Source: Zygnema cylindricum (Eukaryota; Streptophyta; Zygnematophyceae; Zygnematales; Zygnemataceae). Taken from it: a DNA stretch of 64,000 nt. The stretch covers positions 1 to 64,000 of the forward strand of contig JBBHKE010002381.1 in assembly GCA_037447655.1 (NCBI GenBank), given 5' to 3'. Positions 20,903 through 32,876 of this stretch are shown here, one piece after another (position 1 is the stretch's first letter; each line of letters begins with the position of its first letter). Both the position numbers and the translations under genes were made by a program. The notes beneath the pieces were generated by a model. The model was given only the letters and a program-made list of their open reading frames with translations, made no database searches and was not told the DNA's origin.

Positions 20903-23418
20903 GTCCAAAGGAAGCTAATCTAGATAGTGCCGACTCCAACTTGATATAAACCCAAATGATTGACCCCTTGACAATTAGAACCCCATTAAATCTTCACCCC
21001 TGTGAAGTAAGACTTTCTGTGTGCTCAGTTCCACCACAGAATGCAAAGTTAGAATATGAGATTTGGACACATTCCCCCACTTTGACTTTCCCTTATAAAT
21101 GCAGCCACCCAGGCAGGCAAAAACTCTCACCGACTACACCCCTGTATAGCCTGGCCTCCCCTGAGTCCGCAGCAACAAAAATCACTGAAATTGGTCAGCT
21201 GAGTTGATAGTTATGGCTGGCCAAAGTTTGCCATTTATACAAGGTGCTCTCTGGGAGAGTCAGCTACCTACCCGAAATATTCTAAGTCCTAAACCCCTCT
21301 CTAAACCCTCTAGTTCTGAGGTACGGACCAATCACATTACTGTATAGTACATAAAGGTACAGATGCCGATGTACCTTCTATACGGTCATCGTACGACATG
21401 GCCAAAAAAGTCAACAAATGTCCTATCCGGATTTGCTCTTATAATCTCCGGAATTCCTGCCTTCAAATCTTATCTCTCCACGTGGCGACAGGTCATGCCG
21501 CGTCATAAAAATGGTACCGTACAAGAAAGTACAAGTGCCGGAGTACTTTCTGTACGTACATTGTACGATGTCGCCATAGTGCGACATTTGTGACTCGCAG
21601 ATTTGTTTTCTGCCGTTTCAAAAATTCCGTAATCCCGTACGATGTTGCCACGTGTCATCCGGAGTGGCGGCGTCTGCAAACTGCCAAATTTTCCTTTCCG
21701 TGATGTTGGCGCTAACCACGGCCGTCCGATTTACATCGTAATTAAAACGAACCGTCGAAATAAATGTCCGTACTATTTATTTTGTCCGGTACTAAAAGTA
21801 CAACTGTTTCTATGCCCTATATACCGTAACCCAGTTAAATGGAAAATCCTACCTATAACTATTTAGATATCTATCAAACCCTATACGTACTAGCACTAGT
21901 CCTAGACTAAATGGACAAAGCTAACGGCTACTGGACGATTGACGGACAGTAGGTACCAGGATCAATTCCTGGGTCCGTCAAATACCATTTTGGTAAACAT
22001 ACCTATTATCTATTCCTGTCTCTCTGGAGAGCTTTAGGCAGCCATGGCTCTAGCTCCCTCTCCAGCCTTCAGTGACTACAACAAGTGTGGGGGCTTAGAG
22101 AAGGAGGTTAGAGGCAGACTGCCTCTGCTACTTTTCTATCCTAAAAAGACCTAGAAAATACCCAAATGTGTGCCGACTTCAAGTTGATTAAAAACCCAAA
22201 TGATTGACCCCTTGACAATCAGAACCCCATTAAAGCTTCACCCCTGTGAAGTAAGACTTTCTGTGTGCTCAGTTCCACCACAGAATGCAAAGTTAGAATA
22301 TGAGATTTGGACACATTCCCCCACTTTGACTTTCCCTTAGAAATGCAGCCACCCAGGCAGGCAAAAACTCTGACCGACTACACCCCTGTATAGCCTGGAC
22401 TCCCCTGAGTCCGCAGCAACAAAAATCACTGAAATTGGTCAACTGAGTTGATAGTTATGGCTGGCCAAAGTTTGCCATTTATACAAGGTGCTCTCTGGGA
22501 GAGTCAGCTACCTACCCGAAATATTCTAAGTCCTAAACCCCTCTCTAAACCCTCTAGTACTGAGGTACGGACCAATCACATTACTGTATAGTACATAAAG
22601 GTACAGATGCCGGTGTACCTTCTATACGGTCATCGTACGACATGGCCAAAAAAGTCAACAAATGTCCTATCCGGATTTGCTCTTATAATCTCCGGAATTC
22701 CTGCCTTCAAATCTTATCTCTCCACGTGGCGACAGGTCATGCCGCGTCATAAAAATGGTACCGTACAAGAAAGTACAAGTGCCGGAGTACTTTCTGTACG
22801 TACATTGTACGATGTCGCCATAGTGCGACATTTGTGACTCGCAGATTTGTTTTCTGCCGTTTCAAAAATTCCGTAATCCCGTACGATGTTGCCACGTGTC
22901 ATCCGGAGTGGCGGCGTCTGCAAACTGCCAAATTTTCCTTTCCGTGATGTTGGCGCTAACCACGGCCGTCCGATTTACATCGTAATTAAAACGAACCGTC
23001 GAAATAAATGTCCGTACTATTTATTTTGTCCGGTACTAAAAGTACAACTGTTTCTATGCCCTATATACCGTAACCCAGTTAAATGGAAAATCCTACCTAT
23101 AACTATTTAGATATTTATCAAACCCTATACGTACTAGCACTAGTCCTAGACTAAATGGACAAAGCTAACGGCTACTGGACGATTGACGGACGGTAGGTAC
23201 CAGGATCAATTCCTGGGTCCGTCAAATACCATTTTGGTAAACATACCTATTATCTATTCCTGTCTCTCTGGAGAGCTTTAGGCAGCCATGGCTCTAGCTC
23301 CCTCTCCAGCCTTCAGTGACTACAACAAGTGTGGGGGCTTAGAGAAGGAGGTTAGAGGCAGACTGCCTCTACTACTTTTCTATCCTAAAAAGACCTAGAA
23401 AATACCCAAATGTCAACA
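20903..23418 (-). repeat. Two Cop-A-type LTRs in tandem, inverted
   Basis: The 1244-bp segment beginning near 20925 recurs almost unchanged from 22169, ending TGTCAACA at 23418 (minus TGTTGACA start). The LTR matches the reverse complement of 18459-19577. No internal element sequence separates the copies. All open frames here repeat in both copies and are not genes. Confidence 0.85.
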
Positions 23419-24201
23419 GACCTTCCTCACCTTTCTGATCCCGAGGTGGCCTTTGCTCTTCTTACACAGTGTTTCACCCACGGGCCCTCCTAACTTACTC
23501 GCACTTCCCCTCCCACCCCATCTTTTGTGTCCTCGATTTTTGCATTCGATGATGGCCATATGGATGTCCTCCACCCTTTGTTGGGTCGTGGAGCTTTTGA
23601 TCGCGAGTTTAGGCTTGCGACACTCATCCAAGACTCTTTTCCTGTCTCGACTGGCGGTTTGGGTTTACTTTCGACAACGCGCTTTGCTACAGCCGCCTAT
23701 TTGGGAAGTTGATTCCTTGTTGCTTCTAGTATTGTCTCTCGTTTTCTGGTTAAAGACACTCTTATTCTTGTGGCCGTGGTTCCCTGTGTTTCAAATGGTG
23801 AGCTCTCCTTCCAACGGTCCCTTTTGGATGCATCACATTCTCTTAATCCGGTTGCTATTGAGGACATGCCGATTTTTTCTACTTTTTTTAGACATCATTC
23901 GCGCGTGTTCAAGAATTCATTACTGATCGAGTTGTCGCCGTTATTTAATCCGAGCTTCTCGAGGCGCTCAGATTTTTCGCGTGCACGCTTCTTGTTTTGT
24001 GCCTGACCTTGCTTTGGAGCTTGGCTATTGGTTGTCCCTATCTTATCCACTCTTTGTTTCACCCGGGCACTGTTCATGACGGCCCTTAGGTTACGGTTTG
24101 GCCTCCCTCACCCACCTTTGCTTAGCTCACTTGTTTGCTCCTGTGGCCACATTCTCACGCCCGACGGGGTCCATTCGCTTCGTTGCTCCCACGGGGGCGA
24201 G
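23419..24201 (+). pseudogene. LINE-L C-terminal part with Cys/His motif
   Basis: This continues the LINE protein after the inserted LTRs. Recognisable parts are GGLGLLSTTRFATAAYLGS (23650-23710), VSRFLVKDTLILVAV in another frame, and the C-terminal Cys/His motif CSCGHILTPDGVHSLRC...HGGE (24138-24201) typical of this LINE group and thought to bind nucleic acid. Several frame changes make it a pseudogene. The reading is cut at HGGE by the start of a Cop-D-type LTR at 24202. Confidence 0.75.
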
Positions 24202-24755
24202 TGTTACGATTCATTGAAAGAATCGTACGTTCGCGTAATCAGTTCGATTTAGCAAGTACACTTTTTTGAATGAATCGCCAACGTACTATTTCGTGAAAGT
24301 ACTAGTATGTTTGTTTCGCGAAATATATTGTTGTTTTGTTTCGCGTCTAGATTGTCGTACATCTAATTTAGTACAATAGTACTTCTAGCTTTGTCTAGTA
24401 CTTTCGTCTTAGCTTGTCGTTTTGCTATGTTTCAGCCCTTAGTGAAATTTAGAGTATTCTAGCTTAATCTGCGGACAAGTGGCAGATTTCTGGAGGCTTC
24501 TTGGCGGCGCACGCTCACACGTGTCACGCCATTGCTGGTATTGTATATAAGGGACACCATGACTATGTGTTAATTAATCAATGAGAAATTGGAGGATTTT
24601 ATGGAGTAATAGAAGAGATAGAGAAGCAAATTTGTAATTTCGGATTTTTATTAATATGAGAAATTTCCGAAATGTTTCTTCAATGTTGATGTAATGTTTC
24701 ATATTCTACTATAAGTGTTTGTTAGTGAGCTCAGAATTTATTATTGATCCTTTCA
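24202..24755 (+). repeat. 5' LTR of Cop-D relative
   Basis: The LTR of 554 bp begins TGTTACGATT and ends CCTTTCA, followed two bases later by a tRNA-Met primer site. It was inserted into LINE-L. The 3' partner is missing because the element is cut at 25331. Confidence 0.75.
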
Positions 24756-24757
24756 TT

Positions 24758-24769
24758 TGGTATCGGAGC
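24758..24769 (+). other. tRNA-Met primer binding site
   Basis: TGGTATCGGAGC is an 11/12 match to the classical plant initiator tRNA-Met primer site TGGTATCAGAGC. It lies two bases after the LTR end. Confidence 0.85.
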
Positions 24770-24791
24770 GGGTAGAGCTCCATTGTAGTTT

Positions 24792-25331
24792 ATGGGAAGG
24801 AACAAAAAGAAGTCCCCTTTCACTCCCTCCTCTTGAGCTACCCCTATTTCGAACTTTTGGGAAAATTTGCCGATTCCGAGGATCCTCCTAAAGAAGAGAA
24901 AGAGTTCAGTTTTACCGGAGCCGCATTTGAGTCATCATTCCCCATGGATTCGGTTGACCAAAATAGAGGTGTCGGTGGCTCGATGTCCGAAAATCAAATG
25001 CGAGAGTATTTGGAGAATTTCATGCGTCGGATTGATGAGAAATTCTTGGCCGTGGATAGGAGGTTCGATGAATTAACTCACGGTGAGCCGGATCCCGATC
25101 CGGATGGAAGAGATTCTGATGATAGTGATGAGGAGGCTAAGAAAGTGAGAGATAAGAGGGGGAAACTTAAGCTTGATGACGATTCCGATTTAGAAGAAGA
25201 TAGTCAAGGAGGAGTGGAAATGTTTCAGATGCCTGGAAAGACCGTCGTATTCAATGGATCGAATTACCCTTCGTGGAAGAAATATATTCGAGCTCAATTG
25301 ATTTTGAGAGGCCTTTGGAAAATAAAGGGAG
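24792..25331 (+). pseudogene. Cop-D relative gag, N-terminal part
   Basis: The reading starts MGRNKKKS, as Cop-D starts MGGKKKK, but meets a stop at 24834; the rest is in another frame (24833-25331). It contains an acidic stretch DGRDSDDSDEEAKKVRDKRG and then VVFNGSNYPSWKKYIRAQLI, matching VIFDGSNYAIWKKNMRG of Cop-D, the start of the Copia gag fold. The gene is cut off at RGLWKI by a Cop-A LTR. Gag would form the particle shell. Confidence 0.75.
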
Positions 25332-26383
25332 TGTTGAAATAAGTAGTTTTTAGTATATTTTCTAGGTCTAAATTAATTAGCAGAAAACATGCAAAGAAAA
25401 TGTAGGCAGCCTGCCTCCATCTCTTCTCTCTCTCGCCCCCATACTTGTTGTAGTCACTGAAGGAGAGAGAGAGAGAGCAATGGAGCCATGGCTGCCTCAA
25501 CTCCATAGGAAGGACTAAAGAGTGACTTAAGTCACTCTCAACAAAAGGTTGAGTCCGGCAAGACTCGAACCCCCGACCGGCAGAGCGCGGCGTAGCTGTT
25601 AGCTCTAACCAGTCTGTCGTAGAAGTCCGTTAGGAGATATAGGGTTTGATTAATATTTAAACTATTGTGTTGTACTAGATTCATTTAACTGAAACTCTTT
25701 ACGCCACGCACGGATACAGTTCTACAAAGTACGAAGTACTGTACTCGTTTGAAATGGATATCGCGCATTTTGTTTCGACAACGAAACAAATATCGCGCAA
25801 GTATTTATTACGGCCGAGATTGAAGTTCGCGTCAAATCTAACGGCGCACATCATCGCCAAAATCCCGGAATGGTCATTTTGGCATTTAGTGACGTGGCAT
25901 GACCTCGCGCCACGTGGGAAGACATCATTCGGTCGCGGGAATTCCGAGGAACGTACGGACGAGTGGAAAGTGGACACGCGTCCACTTAATGGCCTTGTCG
26001 TACAAAGGCCGTACAGAAAGTAGATCGGCAGTAGTACTTTCTAGTACTATACAGTTTTGTGATTGGTTCGTACAGGCAGTAGATAGGAGCTGTGAGAGGG
26101 AATTAGGAAAAACTAGGACTTAGGAAAATTTAGGTAGATAGTCCTCTCTCTCTGAGAGTTTGTATAAATTGGCATCTTTGCCACCCTATAACTTATCGGC
26201 AGGTTGGCCGTTTTCAGTGACTCTTTTTGCTACGGACTCACGGGAGTCCAAGCTGCACAGGGGTGCACTCAAATTGTCAGTTTGCCTTCTTGGGCAGAAT
26301 TGGTCGTGGCTTAAAGTGGGTTAGTTAAACACTATCTAGAGGCTTCCTGTATTCTATAGTCCAATGGAGGACACAGAATTGCA
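25332..26383 (+). repeat. Cop-A LTR, plus, solo or detached
   Basis: It starts TGTTGAAATAAG and ends CACAGAATTGCA, the same ends as the LTRs of Cop-A copy 2. On its left is a cut Cop-D gag and on its right a cut Cop-B RNase H, with no primer site, so it marks a rearrangement junction. No target duplication is seen. Confidence 0.85.
26163..26169 (+). promoter_or_regulatory. Cop-A LTR TATA box
   Basis: TATAAAT follows 'ctctctctctgagagtttg'. Equivalent boxes sit at the same place in other Cop-A LTRs (19237; inverted at about 34177 and 39526). The likely start of element RNA is a few tens of bases downstream. Confidence 0.5.
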
Positions 26384-27667
26384 CATTGTAGACTGAGCTG
26401 TTACCTTTTGAAGCTTGCTGCTCCAGCAGCATGTTCCAGTTCCAATCTTCAAAATGAATCCAGTGGTGGAACGGCGGCTTGGCATGTTTCCATAGCTAGC
26501 ATCGCTCCATGTCTGAATTTTGACTTCATCTCCACCGAGAGCAAGTCTAAGATTCCGTGTTCCTGCAAGGTACTGAAGAACCCTCTTTGCGGCCTCCCAA
26601 TCTGTTTTTCTTGGATTCTGCAAACTTCGACTCAAAGCGCCAACTGCTGCCGCAATATCCGGCCTTGTGCAGTTCATGAAGTAAATTAGGCTACCAACAA
26701 TCTGTCGGTATGGAATGGTGGCCATAAAATCTGCCTCCCTTGACTCGAAGGTATCGTCAAAAATGATTCCTCCATCGGTCTCCATGCCTTCCACTTTCTG
26801 CTTAAATTCCATGGGAGTGGCACTTCCGTTTGCCTCAGCCATGCCAAACTTTTCAAGCACATTTCCTATCGCTTCACGCTGCGTTAGATGGATTGTTCTC
26901 CTATCTCTATCCCTTTCTACTTGAATTCCAAAAATATACTTTGCCTCACCTAAGTCCTTCATCTCAAATCTTGAATTCAAGGCTGCCTTTATTTTGTTAA
27001 TTTCATTTAATGACTTGCTTAACAGCAGCAAATCATCTACATATACCGCAATGTACATAATCCCATCTTTCCCTTCCATAACATAGACTGAGTGATCTGA
27101 GCTAATCCTAACGAATCCTAGACTGGTTAGAAACTCATCTAGTTTTAGGTTCCACTGACGTGGAGCCTGCTTCAAACCATACAAGGAATTCAACAGTTTA
27201 CAGACCAGATTTTCTTTTCCATTCTCTTCATACCTTTCAGGCTGCTTCATATAAATTACTTCCTCTAAATCTTCATGCAAGAAAGCTGACTTAACATCCA
27301 TTTGATGTAGTTCCATATTCTCAATGGCCACTAAAGATAACAAAATTCTAACAGTTGGAAACCGCACAACCAGAGAGAAAGTCTCTTTATAGTCAAGTCC
27401 CTCCTTCTGACTATAGCCTTTAGCAACAAGCCTAGCCTTATATCTTTCAATAGAGTTATCTGGATTCAACTTTACTTTAAAGACCCACTTACAGCCGATG
27501 GCTTTTCGATCTGGTGGAAGCTCCACAAGCTCCCAAGTTTGAGCCTCTATTATGGATCGCATTTCATCGTTAGCCGCAGCGATCCATTGATCTTTTTCCG
27601 GAGTTGAAAAGGCTTCTTGTATTGTGACCGGTTCCACCATGCTGCAGATAATAGAGCAGTTTCGCAA
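26384..27667 (-). pseudogene. Cop-B copy 2 reverse transcriptase and partial RNase H
   Basis: A long uninterrupted stretch encodes RT and the first part of RNase H. Visible are [56 protein letters not shown], the active site YVDD in MYIAVYVDDLLLLSKS, and NCTRPDIAAAVG. RNase H begins with WSDASYGNMPSRRSTTG and ends abruptly after KVTAQSTM, losing the later acidic residues. The residues that follow come from the adjoining LTR. The RT domain itself looks complete, but without the RNase H end and 3' LTR the element is dead. Confidence 0.9.
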
Positions 27668-28577
27668 TTTCGCAATTTCGCAACGTCGCAGCTTTGTAGC
27701 TTCGCAGCATCGCAGCTTCCCAATTTCGTAGCGTCACAGCTTTGCAGCTTCGCAGTTTCGCAGCGTCGCAGTTTTCAGTCAGATCCACTGAATCGACAGA
27801 AAATAGCGTAGCTTCGTAGTTTCGCAGCCTGCTGCTTTGCCTTTTTCCCCTCGGAAAATCTGAGGCTGGAATTGTTGGATCCGTAGGTAGCCGCCGAGGA
27901 GGAGGTGGTGGAGGAGGAGGAGGATTCTCCACAAGCGGACTAGCCGGAAGGTGCAAAGTGGGACTAGAAGAAGCGAGAGGAACACTTTCAAAAATAACAT
28001 ATTCTTTGATTTTGGAATCTTTTTCAAAATATGTCAGACCAAAAACATCTACCAATCTGCTCTCTTCCTTAACATGAATATTTCTAGCAGTCTGAAGAGT
28101 ATTCCTATCCTTATTAAATACTATATAGCCCACGGATTCATCATCATAACCCACAAAAATTCCTGGAATCGATTTCGGACTAAGCTTAGAAATAGGGAGA
28201 TTATCCAAAATAAAACATTTACTCCCAAAAACCCTGAAGTGACTAACATTCGGTTTTCTTCAAATCCCCACTTCATATGGTGTTTTCCCTTTTACTGGTC
28301 TAGTCTCTATTCTATTTCTAATATACAACGCACACGAGAAAGCTTCACCCCAAAATTTGAAATCTGTTCCCTTATCTAGTAACATAGATTTTGCACTTTC
28401 TGTTAGAGTCCAGTTGAGTCTTTCGAATACTCTATTCTGTTCCGGAGTATAAGGAACTGTAAATTGCCGAGAAATGCCATTGTGTTTTAAATATTCAGAA
28501 TATGTATGAGAAATATATTCCCCTCCGTTGTCGGACCGAAGGGAAAGGATTGGTTTCCCATGAAATTTTTGGCCCAT
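27570..28577 (-). pseudogene. Cop-B copy 2 distal integrase and linker
   Basis: The first piece (28260-28577) has SLRSDNGGEYISH with the second catalytic Asp, then TPEQNRVFERLNWTLTESAK, where the third catalytic Glu is kept in FERLN. The second piece (27570-28208) is the integrase C-terminal region (SKLSPKSIPGIFVGYDDESVGY) followed by a linker with nine prolines in a row and a tandemly repeated segment, about 27650-27830, reading as variants of AATLRNCEAAKLRS. The linker leads straight into RT. One stop separates the pieces. Confidence 0.85.
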
Positions 28578-29700
28578 ACCCGAAAATGCTTGAAGTGAGT
28601 GAGCACTTCACTCTTTTCTTTCATAAAGTAAACTTTGCTATATCTTGAGAACTCATCCGTAAAAGTGACCAAAAACCGGTTGCCACTGAGTGAAGGAACT
28701 TTTGATGGCCCCCACACATCGAATGAATAATTTGCAGCAAATCCGTTGCCCGGTTATCAGCTGTCTGAGGTAGTGGCAGCTTATAAAGTTTTCCCAAAGC
28801 ACAACCATCACATATATGGGAATTTGTTTCTCCTAATTTAACACCATCTATCATATTTTGCTTTACCATTTTATCAAGCCTTTCATGATGAACATGACCG
28901 AGCCTCTTATGCCACAAAACATTTTCCGAAAGGACACTAGAGTATGCAAAGTCAATTTCATTAGCCAAGTCCATCCGGTACAACAAGTTTGGGCCTCTAG
29001 TTCCTACCAAAGCTACCTTCCCATCTTTGCTTACTACCTTTTTCCCATTCTTTTGTAAAATTTCAAAACCTTTAATTTCTGCTACCGAAGTGGAAAACAA
29101 ATTTTTTGTAAACTTTGGGATATAGAGAACATCATGCAAGGTTCTCTTTACAATCTGACCATTGATGTCACATGCTAACTCCACGCTTCCCTTTGCCGTA
29201 GCCTCCACACCGCTGTCATCCGCGTAATAAATCCGACGAGTGGGAATTGGAGTAAGCGTTTTGAAGTAAGCCCGGTTGCCGCACATGTGGGAGGAGCATC
29301 CGGAGTCCATAATCCATCCGTTCTCTCGAGGTCCCTCCATGAGATCTTTTGCAAGAGCAAAGAACTCGTCATCATCGGATTGCGGAAATCTGACCACATC
29401 TTCTTTTCCTTCCGGTCGTTCATCTTGTGACGTCTCATCAAATGCAAGGAACGCCGCATTTTTAATCGGCAGTTTTGATGTCGGAAATTTTGGTGATGAA
29501 TCCTCTGATCGCACCCTCCATCCCGCACGATAAATTCTTGTTTCACACGCTTTTATAAATGCCGGACACAGCCAGAAAACATGACCTTGACCAAAGCAAT
29601 AGACACACCTATCATATTGCCTATAATTCGAATTGGGGGGGAAATTTCTGTTTCCAGAAAAACCAGCCGGCTTATATGTCTGTGCATTGTAAGCAACCAC
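28487..29700 (-). pseudogene. Cop-B copy 2 zinc knuckle, protease and integrase start
   Basis: One frame (28621-29700) holds the knuckle CVYCFGQGHVFWLC, the protease MDSGCSSHM (Asp near residue 132), and the integrase zinc domain LWHKRLGHVHHERLD with CDGCALGKLYKLPLP. At about 28728 one base is missing compared with copy 1, shifting the frame at the first integrase motif; the GAT codon for the first catalytic Asp is still present there. The core continues as WGPSKVPSLSGNRFLV and FSRYSKVYFMKEKSE in the next frame. Confidence 0.88.
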
Positions 29701-29729
29701 TGATTGACCACCATTTAATGCTATTTGAG

Positions 29730-30363
29730 TTGCCTCTTCGTCTAGGATGTAAGCCTGAGCTACTGCTATATTCTATTTACTCTTCTATAACCGTCTTAGC
29801 TGCTCCGCTGCTCCTCTATATTCAGTAAAAAGCCCTCTCATTAGAATCATAGCTTGATGATAAGGAGGAAAACTCCCCCCGGAACATGCATTCTCCGATA
29901 ATAGAAGTTTCAAGCCATTACAATATGAATTCATGTCACCCCCAGTATATTTATAGTCCCAAAATTTTCCAGTAGTAACAACCTCATTCTGCTCACTAGC
30001 TAAGACATAAGATTCACTCAAGGCCTTCCATATTTCAGATGCCGTAAAGATATTGATATATGTCATGCCGTAGAGATATTGATATATGTCATGTTAAGAT
30101 CTTCTGACAAAAGTAACTTCAACACATGCAATGCATCTTCATTTTTCTTTCCAAACTCCGGATCCGTATCGTCAAGAATACCAGAAATCACATCATATAA
30201 TTTCACTTGTTTCAAATATGACTTAGTCAAATCCGCCCAGTAAAGATACTTTTGCCCATTAAACACCAGGATCCGAGAGGGAGGGCACGTGACCTGTTGA
30301 TTTGAGGCAACTGGTGCCTTTGAAGAAGATGAAGAAGCACCGGCAGTTGCCATGATAATCAAT
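29730..30363 (-). pseudogene. Cop-B copy 2 gag
   Basis: Gag starts near 30351 with MATAGASSSSSKAPVASNQQ and includes YLYWADLTKSYLKQVKLYDV and LLLSEDLNMTYINI. A 30-33 bp direct duplication at about 30040-30095 repeats MTYINI(F/S)TA and shifts the frame, which resumes in the piece 29785-30066 (ASEIWKALSESYVLASEQNE). It would form the particle shell. Stops near 29785 separate it from the zinc-knuckle frame. Confidence 0.82.
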
Positions 30364-30379
30364 GTGCAAAGAGGAAACT

Positions 30380-31294
30380 CTCACGAAATCCCACAAACAA
30401 CCAACTTCACAATGAAGCCCCAAGCAAACCAGACACACCCTAGGTCTGCAAATTTGCCACAATATAAAATATACACCAAAGACACCACATGCAGAATTTC
30501 ACAAAGTTGTGCCAAAATATCACAATGATCTTATAATTCAAACACACCCAAAAACTGCTTCGTAGTTTTTCCTACTCAACAATCCTGCTTTTCCTAAAGT
30601 AATCTAAGTCCTATATATACAAGTGAGCCTACAGTTGATCACACCGTACTAAAACTAGCGTGGTCAATTGGTACACTACTTCTTCATTAACAAAATCCCA
30701 CAGTCGAATGCACATAATTTTTTACACTAATCAGACAGCCGCTAGAAATGAAATAGTGCGCGGTTAAAGTTCGTCCGCTAAAATGACGCTACAGTCAATA
30801 CTTCTCTTCAAAAATGACGGCGGACTTCGTCCGCTTTCCACGTATTCTTTCATCACCGAAGATGAACCTCCACTTGTAACTTTGGTCCCCAAATGTAACT
30901 AAACCTTTTCTTCTAGAAGAACCAAACTTGATTTTCTCACGGACCGACACGTGTGCCTGAAGTGCACCGAATCTGTGTACTCCCTTTCGAGTTACATACT
31001 CACTAAATCATGTCCCCGTCAATTTATCTTCACACAAACTGACTCATATTCACAACACCTTTCTTGCACAGACTGCTATAGCAGCTATGACTATGCTACG
31101 ACTGCTATGACTGCTATGACTGTCACCGCAGCTGTGATATTAGATCAGCGCAGCTGCGATGTTAGATCAGAGCAGCATATCAGCACAGGATTAAGTGTAG
31201 AGTGCTCAAGGTTTCTAGCTGCCATGTCAGACTTAGCGAAGCATGGCAACATAGCAGCACGATATAGAGAGAACTCAAGGTTTCCAAAACAACA
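30380..31294 (-). repeat. 5' LTR of Cop-B copy 2
   Basis: The minus strand begins TGTTGTTTTGG at 31294 and aligns with the Cop-B LTRs at 1-868 and 6268-7215, with more differences than those two show to each other. The inner edge is approximate. Confidence 0.82.
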
Positions 31295-31724
31295 ATAGCT
31301 ATGGACTTAGACACGTTTCTAAGTATGAGATGCTTTGCTATAGTGTTTTTGTATTCCCATATTTTTCTGTCATTTTCTTCAGTTTTAATCCCTACAAATA
31401 GAACCATAGTCGAGAGCTTAGCTCCCCTCACAATCGTTGTTCCTTTTCCCTTCTCCCATTTTTCCCCATCCACAAGACGGTTTTTCCCGTCACCTTCCGT
31501 TGCATCTGAACTTCGGTTGATATTCTGGGCAGCCTCAGATGATTCTCTATAGTAAGCTCCTCCAAAGCTGGTGGTGGACATCTCACTTGTCCCGAAACAA
31601 TTCCCCATAAGTGCTTCTCGAAAAGCAATCCCTCCATAGTAAACTCCCAATAAGTGAAGTCTGTTCCATCGAACATAGGCACCCTAGATGGTGGGCCCAT
31701 AACCTGAAACTCTGAGACCTCCAT
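31295..31724 (-). pseudogene. Cop-A copy 3 gag, 5' end only
   Basis: The frame begins MEVSEFQVMGPPSRVP, the same start as Cop-A copy 1, with the ATG inside the LTR and codons 7-12 across the primer site. It runs on with TYWEFTMEGLLFEKHLWGIV and then loses the frame near 31430. Further gag-like sequence (KIWEYKNTIAKHLILRNVSK) reaches 31300, where Cop-B copy 2 was inserted. Gag would be the particle protein. The remainder of this copy is not in the window. Confidence 0.82.
31690..31704 (-). other. Half-tRNA primer site, Cop-A copy 3
   Basis: The minus strand has the same GGTTATGGGCCCACC found in copies 1 and 2, directly after the LTR end at 31705. Confidence 0.85.
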
Positions 31725-32876
31725 TGTCCCTCAGAGTAAGCAGATCCAAAGAAGCTAATCTAGATAGTGCCGACTCTTAACTTGATATAAACCCAAATGA
31801 CTGACCCCTTGACAATCAGAACCCAAATATAGATTCACCCCTGTGAAATAAGACTTTCTGTGTGGTCAGTGCCACCACAGAATGCAAAGTTAGAATATGA
31901 AATTTGGACACATTCACCCACTTTGACTTTCCCTTTGAAATGCAGTCACCCTGGTAGACAAAAACTCTGACCGACTACACCTCTGTGTATCTTGCACTCC
32001 CCTGAGTCCGCAACAAAAAGAATCACTAAAAATGGTCAAGTAAATAGATAGTTATGGGTGCCCAAAGTTAGCCATTTATACAAGATGCTCTCTGGGAGAG
32101 GCGACTACCTACTCAAAATATTATAAGTCCTATTCTCACTCTAAGACCCTATCTACTGACGTACGACACCAATCACTTCACTGTACCGTACAGATAAGTA
32201 TAGGTGCCAGTGTACTTTTTGTACGACAATCGTACGATATGGCTGAAATGTCATATATCTATTTGTTCCCGTAATCTCCGGTGTCGCCGCAATCCAATGT
32301 TGACGTGCCATGTGTCATCCTATGTGGCGATGACTGCAAACCGCCAAAAGTACATATCCCGCGATCGCGGCGCCTATCGTGGCCGTCCGATCAAATCCGA
32401 CTATATTTTTAGCCGTTGAAAATAGACGCGCAGTATTTGTTTCGCGGTTGAACCTAATGCGCGATATCCGTTTTAATAAAAAAAATTGTACTCCGTACTA
32501 TCCATAACTGTATCTATGTAATACGTATATATTTCTAGTTAAATGAACTAGTCTACGTGTAACTATCTAAATAATTATCAAACCCCAAACGTTGTAATAC
32601 CAGCTCTAGTCTAAATGGATAAAGTCACCGGCTAACGGTGAATTGACGGACGATAGGTACCAGGATAAATTCCTGTGTCCGTCAAATACCTTTTGGTAAG
32701 TCTTACTAATTTACCCCCTCTCTTCTCTAGAGAGCTTAGGCAGTCATGGCTCTAGCTCCCTATCCAGCCTTCAGTGACTACAACAAGTGTGGGGGCTTGG
32801 AGAGGGGAGTTAGAGGCAGACTGCCTCTGCCTTTTTCTATCCTATTACAGACTTAGAAAATACACAAATATCAACA
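31705..32876 (-). repeat. 5' LTR of Cop-A copy 3
   Basis: The minus strand runs from TGTTGATATTTG at 32876 to TCAGAGTTTCA at 31705 (1172 bp) with TG...CA ends and the primer site abutting. It belongs to the LTR subtype seen at 18459-19577 and 20903-23418, but has about 38 bp more at its 3' end. Confidence 0.88.

Larger units (their letters stand above)
26384..31294 (-). mobile_element. Cop-B copy 2: Ty1/copia element lacking its 3' end
   Basis: The minus strand carries a 5' LTR (about 30380-31294), gag, protease, integrase, RT and part of RNase H, then stops at 26384 against a Cop-A LTR. It is better preserved than copy 1, with fewer breaks. It was inserted into the gag of a Cop-A element, which resumes at 31295. 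Confidence 0.9.

Noticed and set aside
21363-23110. Identical pairs of open frames (76 and 74 codons) that look like duplicated genes
   Set aside because: They lie in the two tandem LTR copies and run against the element's direction; no start context or motif supports them.
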